Positions 20,689-27,471 of a stretch of 30,161 bases of DNA are shown here, piece after piece (positions within the stretch are counted from its first letter, which is position 1; each line of letters starts with the position of its first letter). The position numbers were made by a program, and so were the translations under genes. The DNA is from a virus: IMG/VR virus record IMGVR_UViG_3300049732_000060, positions 1 through 30,161 of that record. One strand, given 5' to 3'. The notes under the pieces were generated by a model. It worked only from the letters and a program-made list of their open reading frames with translations. It was not told where the DNA came from and searched no databases.

Positions 20689-22061
20689 TGCCACAGGACT
20701 GGTTCGCACAGAACGCACCCAAGCCACAGGGTGGCGATTGGTTCGCGCAGCACGCCCCGAAGCCTCCAGAACCCAAAAGCAAGTCTGTCGGTGGGTTCAT
20801 CGAGAACATCGGCTCGAGCGCCGAGAATACCCTCTCAGGCATGGCGTCGATGCTCAATCCTGCGAATTGGGATGACATCGCACGAGGCGTGGGCGCACAG
20901 CAGAAGGCGCTGAATGATCAGCCGCTGGACCCCAAGGGTGTCGGGTTTGATCCGAAACTGACGCGCATCCGCGAGCAGGTGGGGCAACTCGGAGACATCG
21001 CCTACGAGGATCCGGTCGGTGTGGCGCTGGCATTCGGTGCAGGCACCAGTCCGAAGACGGTTGCCGGGTTGACGACGAAGGCGGTGTCCAAAGGCGGCAA
21101 GGCGCTGGTGGACCTCGCCCCACGTGCGGTACAGGCCGCCGTCAAGCCGACCGTGGCGGAGCTGCGGAAGCAGGCCGGCGCGTCCATGACGGGCCTTCAA
21201 GGACAGGCCGACAAGGTCACGCGTGCGCTCCTGCGGAATCGGTGGACGAAACCGGGACAGGCGGACGAGGCCATCGTCCAGACCGAGAAGCAGATTCAGG
21301 ACGTCGTCCAGACGAACCCGAACGCCAACGTGCAGCCCTTACTGGACACGGCGGAACGGGTGCCGCGCTACCTCAAGAAGTTGGAGCGATCCGCTGGACG
21401 GCAAGCGAGTCCAGGCGCGGATGTCTCCACCATCGGCGGCGCGAGAGAGGGCGTGCTGGAAGGGCCGCTCGCGCAGACGGTGCGGGTGGAGAAGCCAGTC
21501 CCTGGACTCGCGCGGACGGTCGAAGGTCCAGTGGGGTTGCAGTCCGAGCAAGCCACGCGGATGACGCCACAGCGTGCGATGCGCGCGAATGTGACGCCGC
21601 AGGAAGGGCTGGAGATTGCCCGCGCCACTGGACGATGGAACAACCGGAAGGCATGGGGCGAACTGAAGGGCGCGGAGCAGGAATCCAGCAAGACGGTGGA
21701 ACGCGCGATCCGCGACTCCGTCAAAGAGGCCGTTCCAGCGGCGAAGCCATTGCTCCAGAAGCAGGGGGAAGCCCTGATGCTGCGCCCGATTTTGGACCGG
21801 ATGAAGTTGCGCCAGTCGAACCGGGACGTGGTTGGTCTGCCGGCGTGGGTCACGGCGGGGCCGGAGATCGCGGCCGGGAAGCCTCCGATTCTGAGCATGC
21901 TCGCGCAGGGCTTGCGAAACTCCCAACTGCCTCTCGGCTATGCCTTGCAGGACATCGGGCAGTTCTTGGGCCGGAACGCGGGCACAGCAGGCGAGATAGG
22001 GGCGAACGCAAACCTTGCGGTGCTGTTGTCGTTGCTGGCTAACCAATCGCCCGAACCATGA
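20688..22061 (+). CDS. Probable internal virion/ejection protein with N-terminal DWFA repeats
   Basis: A 457-residue protein. The N terminus has two copies of Asp-Trp-Phe-Ala-Gln-x-Ala-Pro-Lys-Pro (about residues 4-13 and 17-26), a signature I associate with large internal proteins of short-tailed phages. A helical and Gly-containing segment follows (Ile-Gly-Ser-Ser-Ala-Glu-Asn-Thr-Leu-Ser-Gly-Met-Ala-Ser-Met-Leu-Asn), then a central Ala/Val-rich helix series and a C-terminal hydrophobic part (Ile-Leu-Ser-Met-Leu-Ala-Gln-Gly-Leu, Leu-Ala-Val-Leu-Leu-Ser-Leu-Leu-Ala). It closes the run of ejection-type genes. No lytic transglycosylase or peptidase motif was seen. The last 23 bases overlap a minus-strand small membrane protein. 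Confidence 0.6.
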   Translation: MPQDWFAQNAPKPQGGDWFAQHAPKPPEPKSKSVGGFIENIGSSAENTLSGMASMLNPANWDDIARGVGAQQKALNDQPLDPKGVGFDPKLTRIREQVGQLGDIAYEDPVGVALAFGAGTSPKTVAGLTTKAVSKGGKALVDLAPRAVQAAVKPTVAELRKQAGASMTGLQGQADKVTRALLRNRWTKPGQADEAIVQTEKQIQDVVQTNPNANVQPLLDTAERVPRYLKKLERSAGRQASPGADVSTIGGAREGVLEGPLAQTVRVEKPVPGLARTVEGPVGLQSEQATRMTPQRAMRANVTPQEGLEIARATGRWNNRKAWGELKGAEQESSKTVERAIRDSVKEAVPAAKPLLQKQGEALMLRPILDRMKLRQSNRDVVGLPAWVTAGPEIAAGKPPILSMLAQGLRNSQLPLGYALQDIGQFLGRNAGTAGEIGANANLAVLLSLLANQSPEP

Positions 22062-22197
22062 GCAGGGCGAGCGCAATCGCGAGGGCCAGCGGCACGATGT
22101 AGCAGACGACGAACGCAGCCACCCAGAACGTGACGATGGCTGACCGTGACGTGAGCCACCACGCGATCTTCAACGGGATGACGAGCACTCTGACCAT
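22039..22197 (-). CDS. 52-residue membrane protein on the opposite strand
   Basis: This short frame, absent from longer-ORF listings, runs from ATG 22197 to TAG 22041-22039 on the minus strand and fills a 150-base gap that has no plus-strand gene. The ATG is preceded by TTAGGA eight bases upstream. Sequence character: a short amphipathic start with Trp-Trp, then an unbroken hydrophobic run of about 28 residues (Ile-Val-Thr-Phe-Trp-Val-Ala-Ala-Phe-Val-Val-Cys and so on), enough for one long or two short membrane spans. It lies divergent to the secreted-protein gene at 22212. Holin-like action is possible; no charge pattern proves it. Confidence 0.55.
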   Translation of the reverse strand: MVRVLVIPLKIAWWLTSRSAIVTFWVAAFVVCYIVPLALAIALALLMVRAIG

Positions 22198-22211
22198 TCG
22201 CGAATCCTAAC

Positions 22212-22715
22212 ATGAGACGACTCCTCGCCCTTCTCCTTGCGGTGCTCACCTCCACGGTGCCTGTGCAGGCACAGTGGGTGGCCGGCTCCCGTGTCCTGAT
22301 TCCCGCGAATGTCGCGCCAACGGTGTTCTATGTGTGGCATGAGGGTGAATCAGCCGCGCAGAACGTCCCGCGCAGACCACTCGCCGCGGATCAGTGGCAC
22401 ATTATTGACCTCTCCAGCCTCGTCCCACGCACGGCCGTCGCCGTGGAACTCCAAGGGATCTTGGTGTCCACCGGGCGAACGGGCGTCTATTGCGGCATGA
22501 CGATCACCTTCCGGCGTCATGGATCCGACTATCCCTCTGGCGCGTACCAGTGGCAAGCCGTCGCGTCGTTGCCGGGTGGAGCCTTCCGGACGCCGGTCTA
22601 TAAAACTGTCGCGCTCACGAATCGCAAATTCGAGGTGTATTGGCACTACGCCGAAGGCGGCGACCAATGCCCGATGGCGATTTCGGTGGCGCTCGACAAG
22701 GTGATCATGCCGTAG
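22212..22715 (+). CDS. Secreted protein with Sec-type signal peptide
   Basis: A 167-residue protein. Residues 1-20 form a classic signal peptide (Met-Arg-Arg, then Leu/Ala-rich core, Val-Gln-Ala before the probable cut). The mature part begins Gln-Trp-Val-Ala-Gly and is rich in aromatic and beta-type residues, with two Cys (near 94 and 155) that could form a disulfide outside the cytoplasm. The signals suggest export to the periplasm or cell surface during infection or lysogeny, for example for superinfection exclusion, but no family is recognised. It starts one gene after the ejection module and lies divergent from the minus-strand membrane peptide, only 14 bases away. Confidence 0.65.
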   Translation: MRRLLALLLAVLTSTVPVQAQWVAGSRVLIPANVAPTVFYVWHEGESAAQNVPRRPLAADQWHIIDLSSLVPRTAVAVELQGILVSTGRTGVYCGMTITFRRHGSDYPSGAYQWQAVASLPGGAFRTPVYKTVALTNRKFEVYWHYAEGGDQCPMAISVALDKVIMP

Positions 22716-22740
22716 ACGCGGCCCCGCAGCGGAGGCGGAC

Positions 22741-23010
22741 ATGGGCGAGACGGAACCAAACGGAGATATGCCGGTCTGGGTGAGGGTGCTGTACCGCTAT
22801 GGGATACCGGGCTTTCTGGCGCTGGTGTTGGTCTGGTTTCTGGTCAGTAGCGTGTCAGATTCTCAGGCGGCGATTCAGCACACGTTGGACAGTCACGCCC
22901 AACAGAGCCAGCAGAACGACGCGATCATCAAGTTCTACCTTCGTCAGCTCTGTATTAACACGGCGAAAGACGACGGGCGGAATTGTGATTTCCCGCAGGA
23001 CGCCCGGTAG
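22741..23010 (+). CDS. Small single-pass membrane protein, holin/spanin-like layout
   Basis: An 89-residue protein with a clear GGAGG site before ATG 22741. The first 20 residues are polar, residues about 21-38 form one membrane segment (Gly-Ile-Pro-Gly-Phe-Leu-Ala-Leu-Val-Leu-Val-Trp), and the tail is a Gln/Asp/Ser-rich helix with two Cys (71 and 82). A short N-terminal stretch inside, one span and a helical tail outside resembles small phage lysis proteins, but no lysozyme is nearby to support it. The next ATG starts seven bases beyond its stop. Confidence 0.6.
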   Translation: MGETEPNGDMPVWVRVLYRYGIPGFLALVLVWFLVSSVSDSQAAIQHTLDSHAQQSQQNDAIIKFYLRQLCINTAKDDGRNCDFPQDAR

Positions 23011-23017
23011 GCGTGTC

Positions 23018-23302
23018 ATGCACCCCTGCTTCTCAGACGCCTCGGACTTCCGGCCGGTCGGAGCTGCGGAAACCTCGGTGGAGCACGGGCCCGATGTCAC
23101 GCTCGGCTTCGTGGTCCGCTGCCCGTTCGGTCCTGGGACGGATGCGATCTTGTTGCTCCACGGTAACCGCAAGACCGGCACACACGGGGTGGCCATCGGG
23201 ACCGTCGTCGGGTTCCACATTGAGCCCCCACCGAAACCACCCATGAACATGAATCTGCTGAGCAATCCCCGCCGATGGACGGATGACTACGGGGGTGACT
23301 GA
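23018..23302 (+). CDS. Hypothetical protein, 94 residues
   Basis: ATG 23018 is used because a frame from 22799 would overlap the membrane protein. The protein has alternating strand-like parts: Val-Thr-Leu-Gly-Phe-Val-Val-Arg-Cys-Pro-Phe, Ala-Ile-Leu-Leu-Leu-His-Gly-Asn, Val-Ala-Ile-Gly-Thr-Val-Val-Gly-Phe-His-Ile, and a Pro/Lys linker before Met-Asn-Met-Asn-Leu. It reads as a small beta domain. Long minus-strand frames in this region are judged shadows. No family known. It ends two bases before the hairpin at 23304. Confidence 0.5.
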   Translation: MHPCFSDASDFRPVGAAETSVEHGPDVTLGFVVRCPFGPGTDAILLLHGNRKTGTHGVAIGTVVGFHIEPPPKPPMNMNLLSNPRRWTDDYGGD

Positions 23303-23303
23303 A

Positions 23304-23328
23304 GCCATTACGGTGAGTCGGTAATGGC
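23304..23328 (+). promoter_or_regulatory. Hairpin enclosing the ribosome-binding site and start codon of the metallophosphatase gene
   Basis: gccattac at 23304-23311 and gtaatggc at 23321-23328 pair perfectly over 8 bp with a 9-base loop. The loop holds GGTGAG (23312-23317), the most likely Shine-Dalgarno; the ATG (23324-23326) lies inside the 3' arm. Folding would hide the start codon and might couple translation to ribosomes arriving from the upstream gene, whose stop ends at 23302. Confidence 0.5.
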
Positions 23329-24403
23329 CGGTCCTCCCCTGAGTGCCGACATCGCGAAACAGACGCTGGAGGCGTACGCCCAGCACAAGACGAAGAAGGC
23401 AGCGGCGAGGGCGCTGGGGATCCCGTTGCAGACCTACCGCAGCCGGTGGGACCGCGCGCAGATGATGCTCGCGCTCGGCCAACTGGAGCTCCCACCCACA
23501 CCCGTGCCCGTGGCGGAGGAACCGCGCACCTTGCCCTTTGAGGAGGCGTGGCGGCTGTGGATGAACGCCATCGGGATGGCGAAGGACCGGTACACGCCAC
23601 CGACACGTCCGCGCGATGTGTCGAAGACCCGCAAGATTTTGGTCGTGCCAGACCTCCATGCGCCCTTCCACGAAGAAGAGATGTTCGCGGCGATGCTCGA
23701 GCGGGAAGCCGACGCCGACCATGTCATCTGCATCGGGGACTTGGGCGACTCCTACGCCCTCTCCCGATTCGAGAAATACGAGCGCATGCCGTACCGGGAG
23801 GAGTGGGCCAGCGTCACCCTGTGCATGCAGGAGATGGCCAGCCGGTTTCCCTCGGTGGAAATCATCATCGGGAACCATGACGCGCGTCTGGAACGGCAAC
23901 TGCGCCAGCGGCTGACGGAGGACATGGTTGACGCCATTCACCTGATCACGGGCGGCATCCTGTGCCCGATCACGGCGATGGCGAAGCGGTATCCTAACGT
24001 GACGATTGCCGGCCACGAAACCCCGTCAGGGCGGACGGTGGACTGGTTCACGACGTGCGGGGATGCGTGGCTCGGGCATCCGGAGAAGTACAGCCGAGTC
24101 CCCGGCAGTGCGCTCCGGGCCGTGGAGGAGTGGATCTCGGACAACGAGGTGGCGCTGGGGCTCGATCCGTTCCGGCTCGTCGTCATGGGCCACACACACG
24201 CGGCCTCCCTGATTCCGTGGCGAGCGAACAAGTTGCTGGTGGAGTGCGGGTGTCTCTGCCAGCAACAGGGCTACATGCTGAACCCGCGCATCGGCGGCAG
24301 ACCGCAGCGGCGGGGCTACGTGACGTTCACGCAGACCAACGGGCGGACGGACCTGAACTCGGTGCGGTTCGTCTGGTTCGATGTGATGGAGGCCGTCGCG
24401 TGA
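23324..24403 (+). CDS. Calcineurin-like metallophosphatase with N-terminal HTH
   Basis: A 359-residue protein. Residues about 22-46 resemble an HTH (Lys-Lys-Ala-Ala-Ala-Arg-Ala-Leu-Gly-Ile-Pro-Leu-Gln-Thr-Tyr). The catalytic domain shows the metallophosphatase signature in order: Asp110-Leu-His112, Gly-Asp139-Leu-Gly-Asp142, Gly-Asn184-His185-Asp186, a later Gly-His (about 252) and Gly-His290-Thr-His292. The expected metal-binding residues for two metals are therefore present. Substrates in this fold range from phosphoproteins to nucleotides and DNA ends (Mre11/SbcD, phage lambda PP). The DNA-binding N terminus favours DNA or nucleotide work, but this is inference. It starts inside the hairpin and joins the next gene by GTGA. 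Confidence 0.85.
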   Translation: MAGPPLSADIAKQTLEAYAQHKTKKAAARALGIPLQTYRSRWDRAQMMLALGQLELPPTPVPVAEEPRTLPFEEAWRLWMNAIGMAKDRYTPPTRPRDVSKTRKILVVPDLHAPFHEEEMFAAMLEREADADHVICIGDLGDSYALSRFEKYERMPYREEWASVTLCMQEMASRFPSVEIIIGNHDARLERQLRQRLTEDMVDAIHLITGGILCPITAMAKRYPNVTIAGHETPSGRTVDWFTTCGDAWLGHPEKYSRVPGSALRAVEEWISDNEVALGLDPFRLVVMGHTHAASLIPWRANKLLVECGCLCQQQGYMLNPRIGGRPQRRGYVTFTQTNGRTDLNSVRFVWFDVMEAVA

Positions 24404-24726
24404 CCATTGCAGACCTCGCCTTACTGGACGACCTGGAAGACGAGATGCGCCGTGGCCGGATCTACGAGTGCTCGCTGCGTGATCCGAAGTTCCACCTAGA
24501 CGGGCTGCAGCTCGGTGAGAACATCTACATCGACCCACGGCCGGCGATTCTGGAGACGCTCTGCCACGAACTCCTGCACAGAAGGAAGCCCAGACTCAGC
24601 GAGCGCACGGTGGACAAGATGGCGAAGCGGTTGATGGGCAACATGGACGAAGCCACGAAGGTGAAGTGGTTCAAGGCGTACAACAGAATCAAACGGAAGG
24701 GACGGCCGGTGGAGACGGAGAAGTAA
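24400..24726 (+). CDS. Small HExxH zinc metallopeptidase-like protein
   Basis: A 108-residue protein starting at GTG 24400 on the metallophosphatase stop (GTGA); a longer frame from 24055 only shadows that gene. After an acidic helix and a strand (Glu-Asn-Ile-Tyr-Ile-Asp-Pro), residues 56-60 read His-Glu-Leu-Leu-His preceded by Leu-Glu-Thr-Leu-Cys. The His-Glu-Leu-Leu-His and following Arg/Lys-rich helix resemble small SprT-like or WLM-like domains seen in phages. A third zinc ligand is not obvious. It may be active or a binding-only relic. Confidence 0.65.
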   Translation: MTIADLALLDDLEDEMRRGRIYECSLRDPKFHLDGLQLGENIYIDPRPAILETLCHELLHRRKPRLSERTVDKMAKRLMGNMDEATKVKWFKAYNRIKRKGRPVETEK

Positions 24727-24727
24727 G

Positions 24728-25129
24728 ATGCTACCGAAAGGGATCCCAGCAACAGAATCAAGCGAGACGTTCCATCAAGGCATGGATGACCGCATGGGTG
24801 TCAGCTATTGCAAGTACGGGCCTGTCGCAGACGCGTACCCGCACCGCGTAGACGCGCTCGCCAGCCTCAGAAAACGGTTGGAGAAGTACGAGGCTGACGG
24901 TAACACCGAATGGCTGATGGACGTTGCGAACTTCGCGATGATTGAGTTCATGCACCCGCGACATCCACGCGCACACTTCAAGGCGACAGACTCCGCTGAA
25001 TCACCTGGGCGCGTGTGGAACAGCGGCGCGGTGACGGACTCCGCGAACACGGTTGCACAAGAGAACAAGCGGCGCGGCGGTTCGGACTTGGTGACGAGCG
25101 GTGGATTCTACAAGCGCGAAGGCGACTGA
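24728..25129 (+). CDS. Conserved-type phage protein of unknown function
   Basis: A 133-residue protein from ATG 24728. The central helix pattern Arg-Lys-Arg-Leu-Glu-Lys-Tyr, Gly-Asn-Thr-Glu-Trp-Leu-Met-Asp-Val-Ala-Asn-Phe-Ala-Met-Ile-Glu-Phe-Met-His-Pro, followed by Ala-His-Phe-Lys-Ala-Thr-Asp-Ser-Ala-Glu-Ser-Pro-Gly, is a recurring feature of small phage and phage-related proteins that I cannot assign a role. The remaining C terminus is Gly/Ser-rich and probably flexible. The TGA overlaps the next ATG (TGATG). Confidence 0.65.
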   Translation: MLPKGIPATESSETFHQGMDDRMGVSYCKYGPVADAYPHRVDALASLRKRLEKYEADGNTEWLMDVANFAMIEFMHPRHPRAHFKATDSAESPGRVWNSGAVTDSANTVAQENKRRGGSDLVTSGGFYKREGD

Positions 25130-25293
25130 TGCGTTTACTGCTGTCAGATCCGAAGGTGTTTAACTACGTGATCATGGTGCTCTACGCGCTGAACGCGGCG
25201 CGGTGGGCGTACCAGAAGAACCTCGCGGATTGCTGCTATTGGCTGTCGGCGCTGGCGATTACGGCCACGGTGACGTTCCTCTACAAGCACTGA
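25129..25293 (+). CDS. Two-span small membrane protein
   Basis: A 54-residue protein from ATG 25129. Two hydrophobic stretches are separated by a short polar turn: Tyr-Val-Ile-Met-Val-Leu-Tyr-Ala-Leu-Asn-Ala-Ala (about 13-24) and Cys-Tyr-Trp-Leu-Ser-Ala-Leu-Ala-Ile-Thr-Ala-Thr-Val-Thr-Phe-Leu (about 36-51). The charged loop has Arg-Trp-Ala-Tyr-Gln-Lys-Asn. Membrane insertion is likely; a holin role is possible but unsupported. Stop and next start overlap (TGATG at 25291-25295). Confidence 0.6.
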   Translation: MRLLLSDPKVFNYVIMVLYALNAARWAYQKNLADCCYWLSALAITATVTFLYKH

Positions 25294-25481
25294 TGGCCAA
25301 GCACGCTCCGATGCCGTTGTGCAAGTCCTGCGGCGAGGATCGGCCGTCGATGGTGGAGGTCACGATTGACGGGGGGCGCGCACGGCGCATGGTCTGGCAC
25401 TGCAACGTGTGCGGCTCAAGCTGGACAGAAGAACCGTCCAAGACCGACATCAGCGGGAATCACATGCTGGATGGAGAGTGA
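25293..25481 (+). CDS. Small zinc-ribbon protein (CxxC...CxxC)
   Basis: A 62-residue protein; ATG 25293 overlaps the preceding stop. Cys10 and Cys13 (Cys-Lys-Ser-Cys-Gly-Glu) and Cys37 and Cys40 (His-Cys-Asn-Val-Cys-Gly-Ser-Ser-Trp) form a regular zinc ribbon with a strand pair between (Met-Val-Glu-Val-Thr-Ile-Asp). The Cys-Gly-Ser-Ser-Trp end resembles other zinc ribbons seen in transcription-related proteins. Role unknown. Confidence 0.7.
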   Translation: MAKHAPMPLCKSCGEDRPSMVEVTIDGGRARRMVWHCNVCGSSWTEEPSKTDISGNHMLDGE

Positions 25482-25484
25482 GGA

Positions 25485-25706
25485 ATGGCGCGGGCCTGTG
25501 CGCTCATCTTGGCAGTCTTGGCGGCCTTGATGGTGAACTGCGCCCAGCCGCAACAGGTCCAGACGCCCCAGCAGCCGCGAGGCATCGCCATCCCGATTGA
25601 CGTGGAACCCGACTTCCGGATCTGCGTCCAGACGACCCTGACACACTGGATCTGCACCGACCTCTACTCGCTCCGGGAGATTCTGATGACCATGCGGAAA
25701 GCTTGA
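25485..25706 (+). CDS. Probable lipoprotein or secreted small protein
   Basis: A 73-residue protein, three bases after the previous stop, with GTGAGGA overlapping the region before ATG 25485. Residues 4-18 are a hydrophobic signal; Cys19 follows as Met-Val-Asn-Cys, a poor but possible lipobox (Asn before Cys is unusual). The mature part has Gln/Pro-rich linker then Phe-Arg-Ile-Cys-Val-Gln-Thr-Thr-Leu and Trp-Ile-Cys, giving two further cysteines. Short phage lipoproteins can be outer spanins or exclusion proteins; evidence for either is missing. A 6-bp hairpin with 4-base loop (25702-25717) overlaps its stop. Confidence 0.55.
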   Translation: MARACALILAVLAALMVNCAQPQQVQTPQQPRGIAIPIDVEPDFRICVQTTLTHWICTDLYSLREILMTMRKA

Positions 25707-25881
25707 TGTGGATCAAGGGTGCAAATTCCTGACAAAAAATTCATGGTCCAGTCAGGATCCGTAAATGTCCCTTGTGTCAGCCAAAGTCGCGACAATCACG
25801 TATTTGTTAAATGAAATGTCAGAGTTCGGTGTTGATTCGCCGCAACTCGGCTGTTTAGGATTGTCATCCACCGGTCACATT
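25707..25881 (+). other. AT-richer intergenic gap without a convincing gene
   Basis: This 175-base stretch is visibly more AT-rich than its surroundings. It has an inverted repeat tcctgac (25727-25733) / gtcagga (25751-25757) and no T-tract after it. Frames here are short and unconvincing. It lies past the stop of the minus-strand repressor and after the plus-strand lipoprotein gene, so both operons converge on it. A terminator or an attachment site could sit here, but no duplicated core sequence is visible. Confidence 0.4.
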
Positions 25882-26574
25882 TCACACTTTGGGAGGGCGC
25901 GTTGGGGAACCCGGCTTCTGCGGCGGCGTTCGGGACTCGGATATCTTTCCGTTCGGACGAACTCGACGTGGTGTGGTTGGCTCGGGTGGCCCGTCGCCTG
26001 GACCCAACACGACGCCACCAGTTAGTGCTTCTGGCGGAGTGCCTTCTTCAAGCAGACGTAGAAGCCACGCAAGCACAGGCCGACGAATACTCCTCGGCAG
26101 CACACGGACGCGGTCCAGCAAATTAGCGGTGTCCTTATCGGGCACGCTCGCGGCGAAGAACTCCAGCATCAGCAGCCACCGGTCCTGCATGTCGGTCGGC
26201 CACGTCTGGTAGTGCTGGAGCAGCTTCATTTCGCGCGGCGTCAACTCGCGGACGACGGCATCGTCGTGGCGGACCAGCTCCCCCGGCGACAGCCCCAGCT
26301 TCTCGCAGACGGCATCGAGGTCTTCCCACGCGAGGTTCTGATAGCCGGTGAGGATGCCGGAAATCCAGGCGTCCCCTTTGCCGACCGCGTGAGCCACCTC
26401 ACGGCCGGTCATCCCGAGTTCGTCCAGCCGTGCGCGGATTCGCGCACGCACCCGCGCTGGCGCTGTTTTTTTCATCACGTGTTCCCGCTCACGAAGACGT
26501 TCGTCCGCGGATCGTAACGCTAAAACACGCTCCATGATGACTTTACGGTCATCCCGTAAAAATCGGTATCCCAC
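25882..26574 (-). CDS. CI-like repressor with N-terminal HTH
   Basis: A 230-residue minus-strand protein. After a basic lead, residues about 55-78 form an XRE-type helix-turn-helix (Met-Thr-Gly-Arg-Glu-Val-Ala-His-Ala-Val-Gly-Lys-Gly-Asp-Ala-Trp-Ile-Ser-Gly-Ile-Leu-Thr). The rest is helical, with a Pro/Arg/Gly-rich C-terminal tail; no LexA-type Ala-Gly/Ser-Lys protease domain is seen, so SOS-type self-cleavage is not supported. The start GTG 26574 has AGAGGA upstream; ATG 26535 and ATG 26475 are alternatives without good sites. If GTG is used, the palindrome at 26542-26560 lies inside the gene start. It is divergent from the Cro-like gene, forming a lysis-lysogeny-type switch. Confidence 0.75.
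   Translation of the reverse strand: MGYRFLRDDRKVIMERVLALRSADERLREREHVMKKTAPARVRARIRARLDELGMTGREVAHAVGKGDAWISGILTGYQNLAWEDLDAVCEKLGLSPGELVRHDDAVVRELTPREMKLLQHYQTWPTDMQDRWLLMLEFFAASVPDKDTANLLDRVRVLPRSIRRPVLAWLLRLLEEGTPPEALTGGVVLGPGDGPPEPTTPRRVRPNGKISESRTPPQKPGSPTRPPKV
26542..26560. promoter_or_regulatory. Perfect palindromic operator candidate
   Basis: tttacgg (26542-26548) and ccgtaaa (26554-26560) are exact inverse complements with a 5-base spacer, 19 bp in all. A half-site ccgtaa recurs at 26574-26579. The position between the two divergent regulators fits a repressor or Cro binding site. Confidence 0.7.
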
Positions 26575-26626
26575 CGTAACTTTCCTCTTGCAATTCCGAT
26601 AATACCGGGCATACTAGTGTCGCGCT
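26575..26626. promoter_or_regulatory. Divergent promoter region of the immunity switch
   Basis: The AT-rich gap between the two regulators contains, on the plus strand, GATAAT (26598-26603) and TACTAG (26612-26617); the latter lies nine bases before ATG 26627. The plus-strand ATG has no Shine-Dalgarno site, so its message may be leaderless. On the minus strand TATTAT-type and SD-like AGAGGA sequences serve the repressor. The exact promoter hexamers are uncertain because the host is unknown. Confidence 0.4.
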
Positions 26627-26914
26627 ATGGCAAGTCCGAAACTTACAACAGGAAGTGACGTGCTCCCCGAACTCTCACAGTGGATGGCTCGCACGGGTGT
26701 GACCCAGGCCGATCTCGCGCGATTCCTTGAGATCACCCAGCCTCAGATTCACAAGTATCTGGCCGGCAAAGTGGACATCCCGCTCGCGCGCTCGATCAAG
26801 CTGTCGCTCATCACGGACATCCCTGTGGAAAAGCTGTTGAAGGGGCCGGATGCTTCGCGATTGCTGGAACTGTTGGGGAATCGCGAGAGATCGGCCCATG
26901 AGAATGTTAACTAA
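26627..26914 (+). CDS. Cro-like XRE helix-turn-helix regulator
   Basis: A 95-residue protein. Residues about 25-46 form a good XRE HTH (Val-Thr-Gln-Ala-Asp-Leu-Ala-Arg-Phe-Leu-Glu-Ile-Thr-Gln-Pro-Gln-Ile-His-Lys-Tyr-Leu), with helices after it (Leu-Ala-Arg-Ser-Ile-Lys-Leu-Ser, Leu-Glu-Leu-Leu-Gly-Asn). Divergent to the larger repressor across the operator, it takes the Cro position. No Shine-Dalgarno precedes ATG 26627. The HNH gene overlaps its last 17 bases, so early lytic-type transcription through it would reach the downstream ParB-like genes. Confidence 0.75.
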   Translation: MASPKLTTGSDVLPELSQWMARTGVTQADLARFLEITQPQIHKYLAGKVDIPLARSIKLSLITDIPVEKLLKGPDASRLLELLGNRERSAHENVN

Positions 26915-27464
26915 TTCGTCAGGGTCGTATAACTGGCGTTCTAGTGACCACGGGGATGCCGTAATTTCCACAAGCGACATCGACCGTTTTTGGGCGAAGG
27001 TCAAGCGAACGCGTGGCTGTTGGCTGTGGACGGCGAGCCGGTCTGGTGGACGTCGCGGTGGCCGCTACGGGCAGTTCACCCTCATGGTGGACGGCAAGCA
27101 GAAGCACATCGGCGCGCACGTCTTCTCCTACGTCCTCCATTACGGCCCTGTCCCTGACGGCCAGGAAGTCATGCACGGGCCGTGCAACAACGGCCTATGC
27201 GTCCGTCCGGACCATCTCTCGGCCGGCACCCATCGCATGAACGTGCAGGACGCCGCCAGAGACGGGTTGTATCACGTCGAGCGCCCTCGCCGCCAGAAGG
27301 TCACGAACGCGCAGGTAGACCTCATGGTGGCCTTGCGGCAGTCGGGCCTGACCCTCCAAGCCATCTCCGAACGGTTCGGGGTAACGAAGGCATACGTCTC
27401 CTTTTTGGTGCGCGGTCTGCGCCGTCAATACCGTCCCTCCCTCGTCATCGAGAAAGCGAGCTGA
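26898..27464 (+). CDS. HNH endonuclease with C-terminal HTH
   Basis: A 188-residue protein from ATG 26898 (26904 also possible). The nuclease part has Cys-Trp-Leu-Trp-Thr near residue 41, His-Val-Phe-Ser-Tyr (about 74-78) and the HNH core His93-Gly-Pro-Cys96-Asn-Asn-Gly-Leu-Cys101-Val-Arg-Pro-Asp-His106-Leu, then Gly-Thr-His-Arg-Met-Asn115. This order matches HNH_3-type homing nucleases, in which these His/Asn residues hold the metal and activate water. Near residues 145-170 a second HTH-like segment (Leu-Thr-Leu-Gln-Ala-Ile-Ser-Glu-Arg-Phe-Gly-Val-Thr) probably gives target specificity. Free-standing HNH genes in phages are often mobile. Confidence 0.85.
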   Translation: MRMLTNSSGSYNWRSSDHGDAVISTSDIDRFWAKVKRTRGCWLWTASRSGGRRGGRYGQFTLMVDGKQKHIGAHVFSYVLHYGPVPDGQEVMHGPCNNGLCVRPDHLSAGTHRMNVQDAARDGLYHVERPRRQKVTNAQVDLMVALRQSGLTLQAISERFGVTKAYVSFLVRGLRRQYRPSLVIEKAS

Positions 27465-27471
27465 ACCATTG

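Noticed and set aside
23033-24016. 327-codon minus-strand frame
   Set aside because: Runs antisense through the metallophosphatase, whose catalytic motifs are complete.
25702-25717. Hairpin at the end of the lipoprotein gene as a terminator
   Set aside because: The stem is only 6 bp and no T-tract follows.
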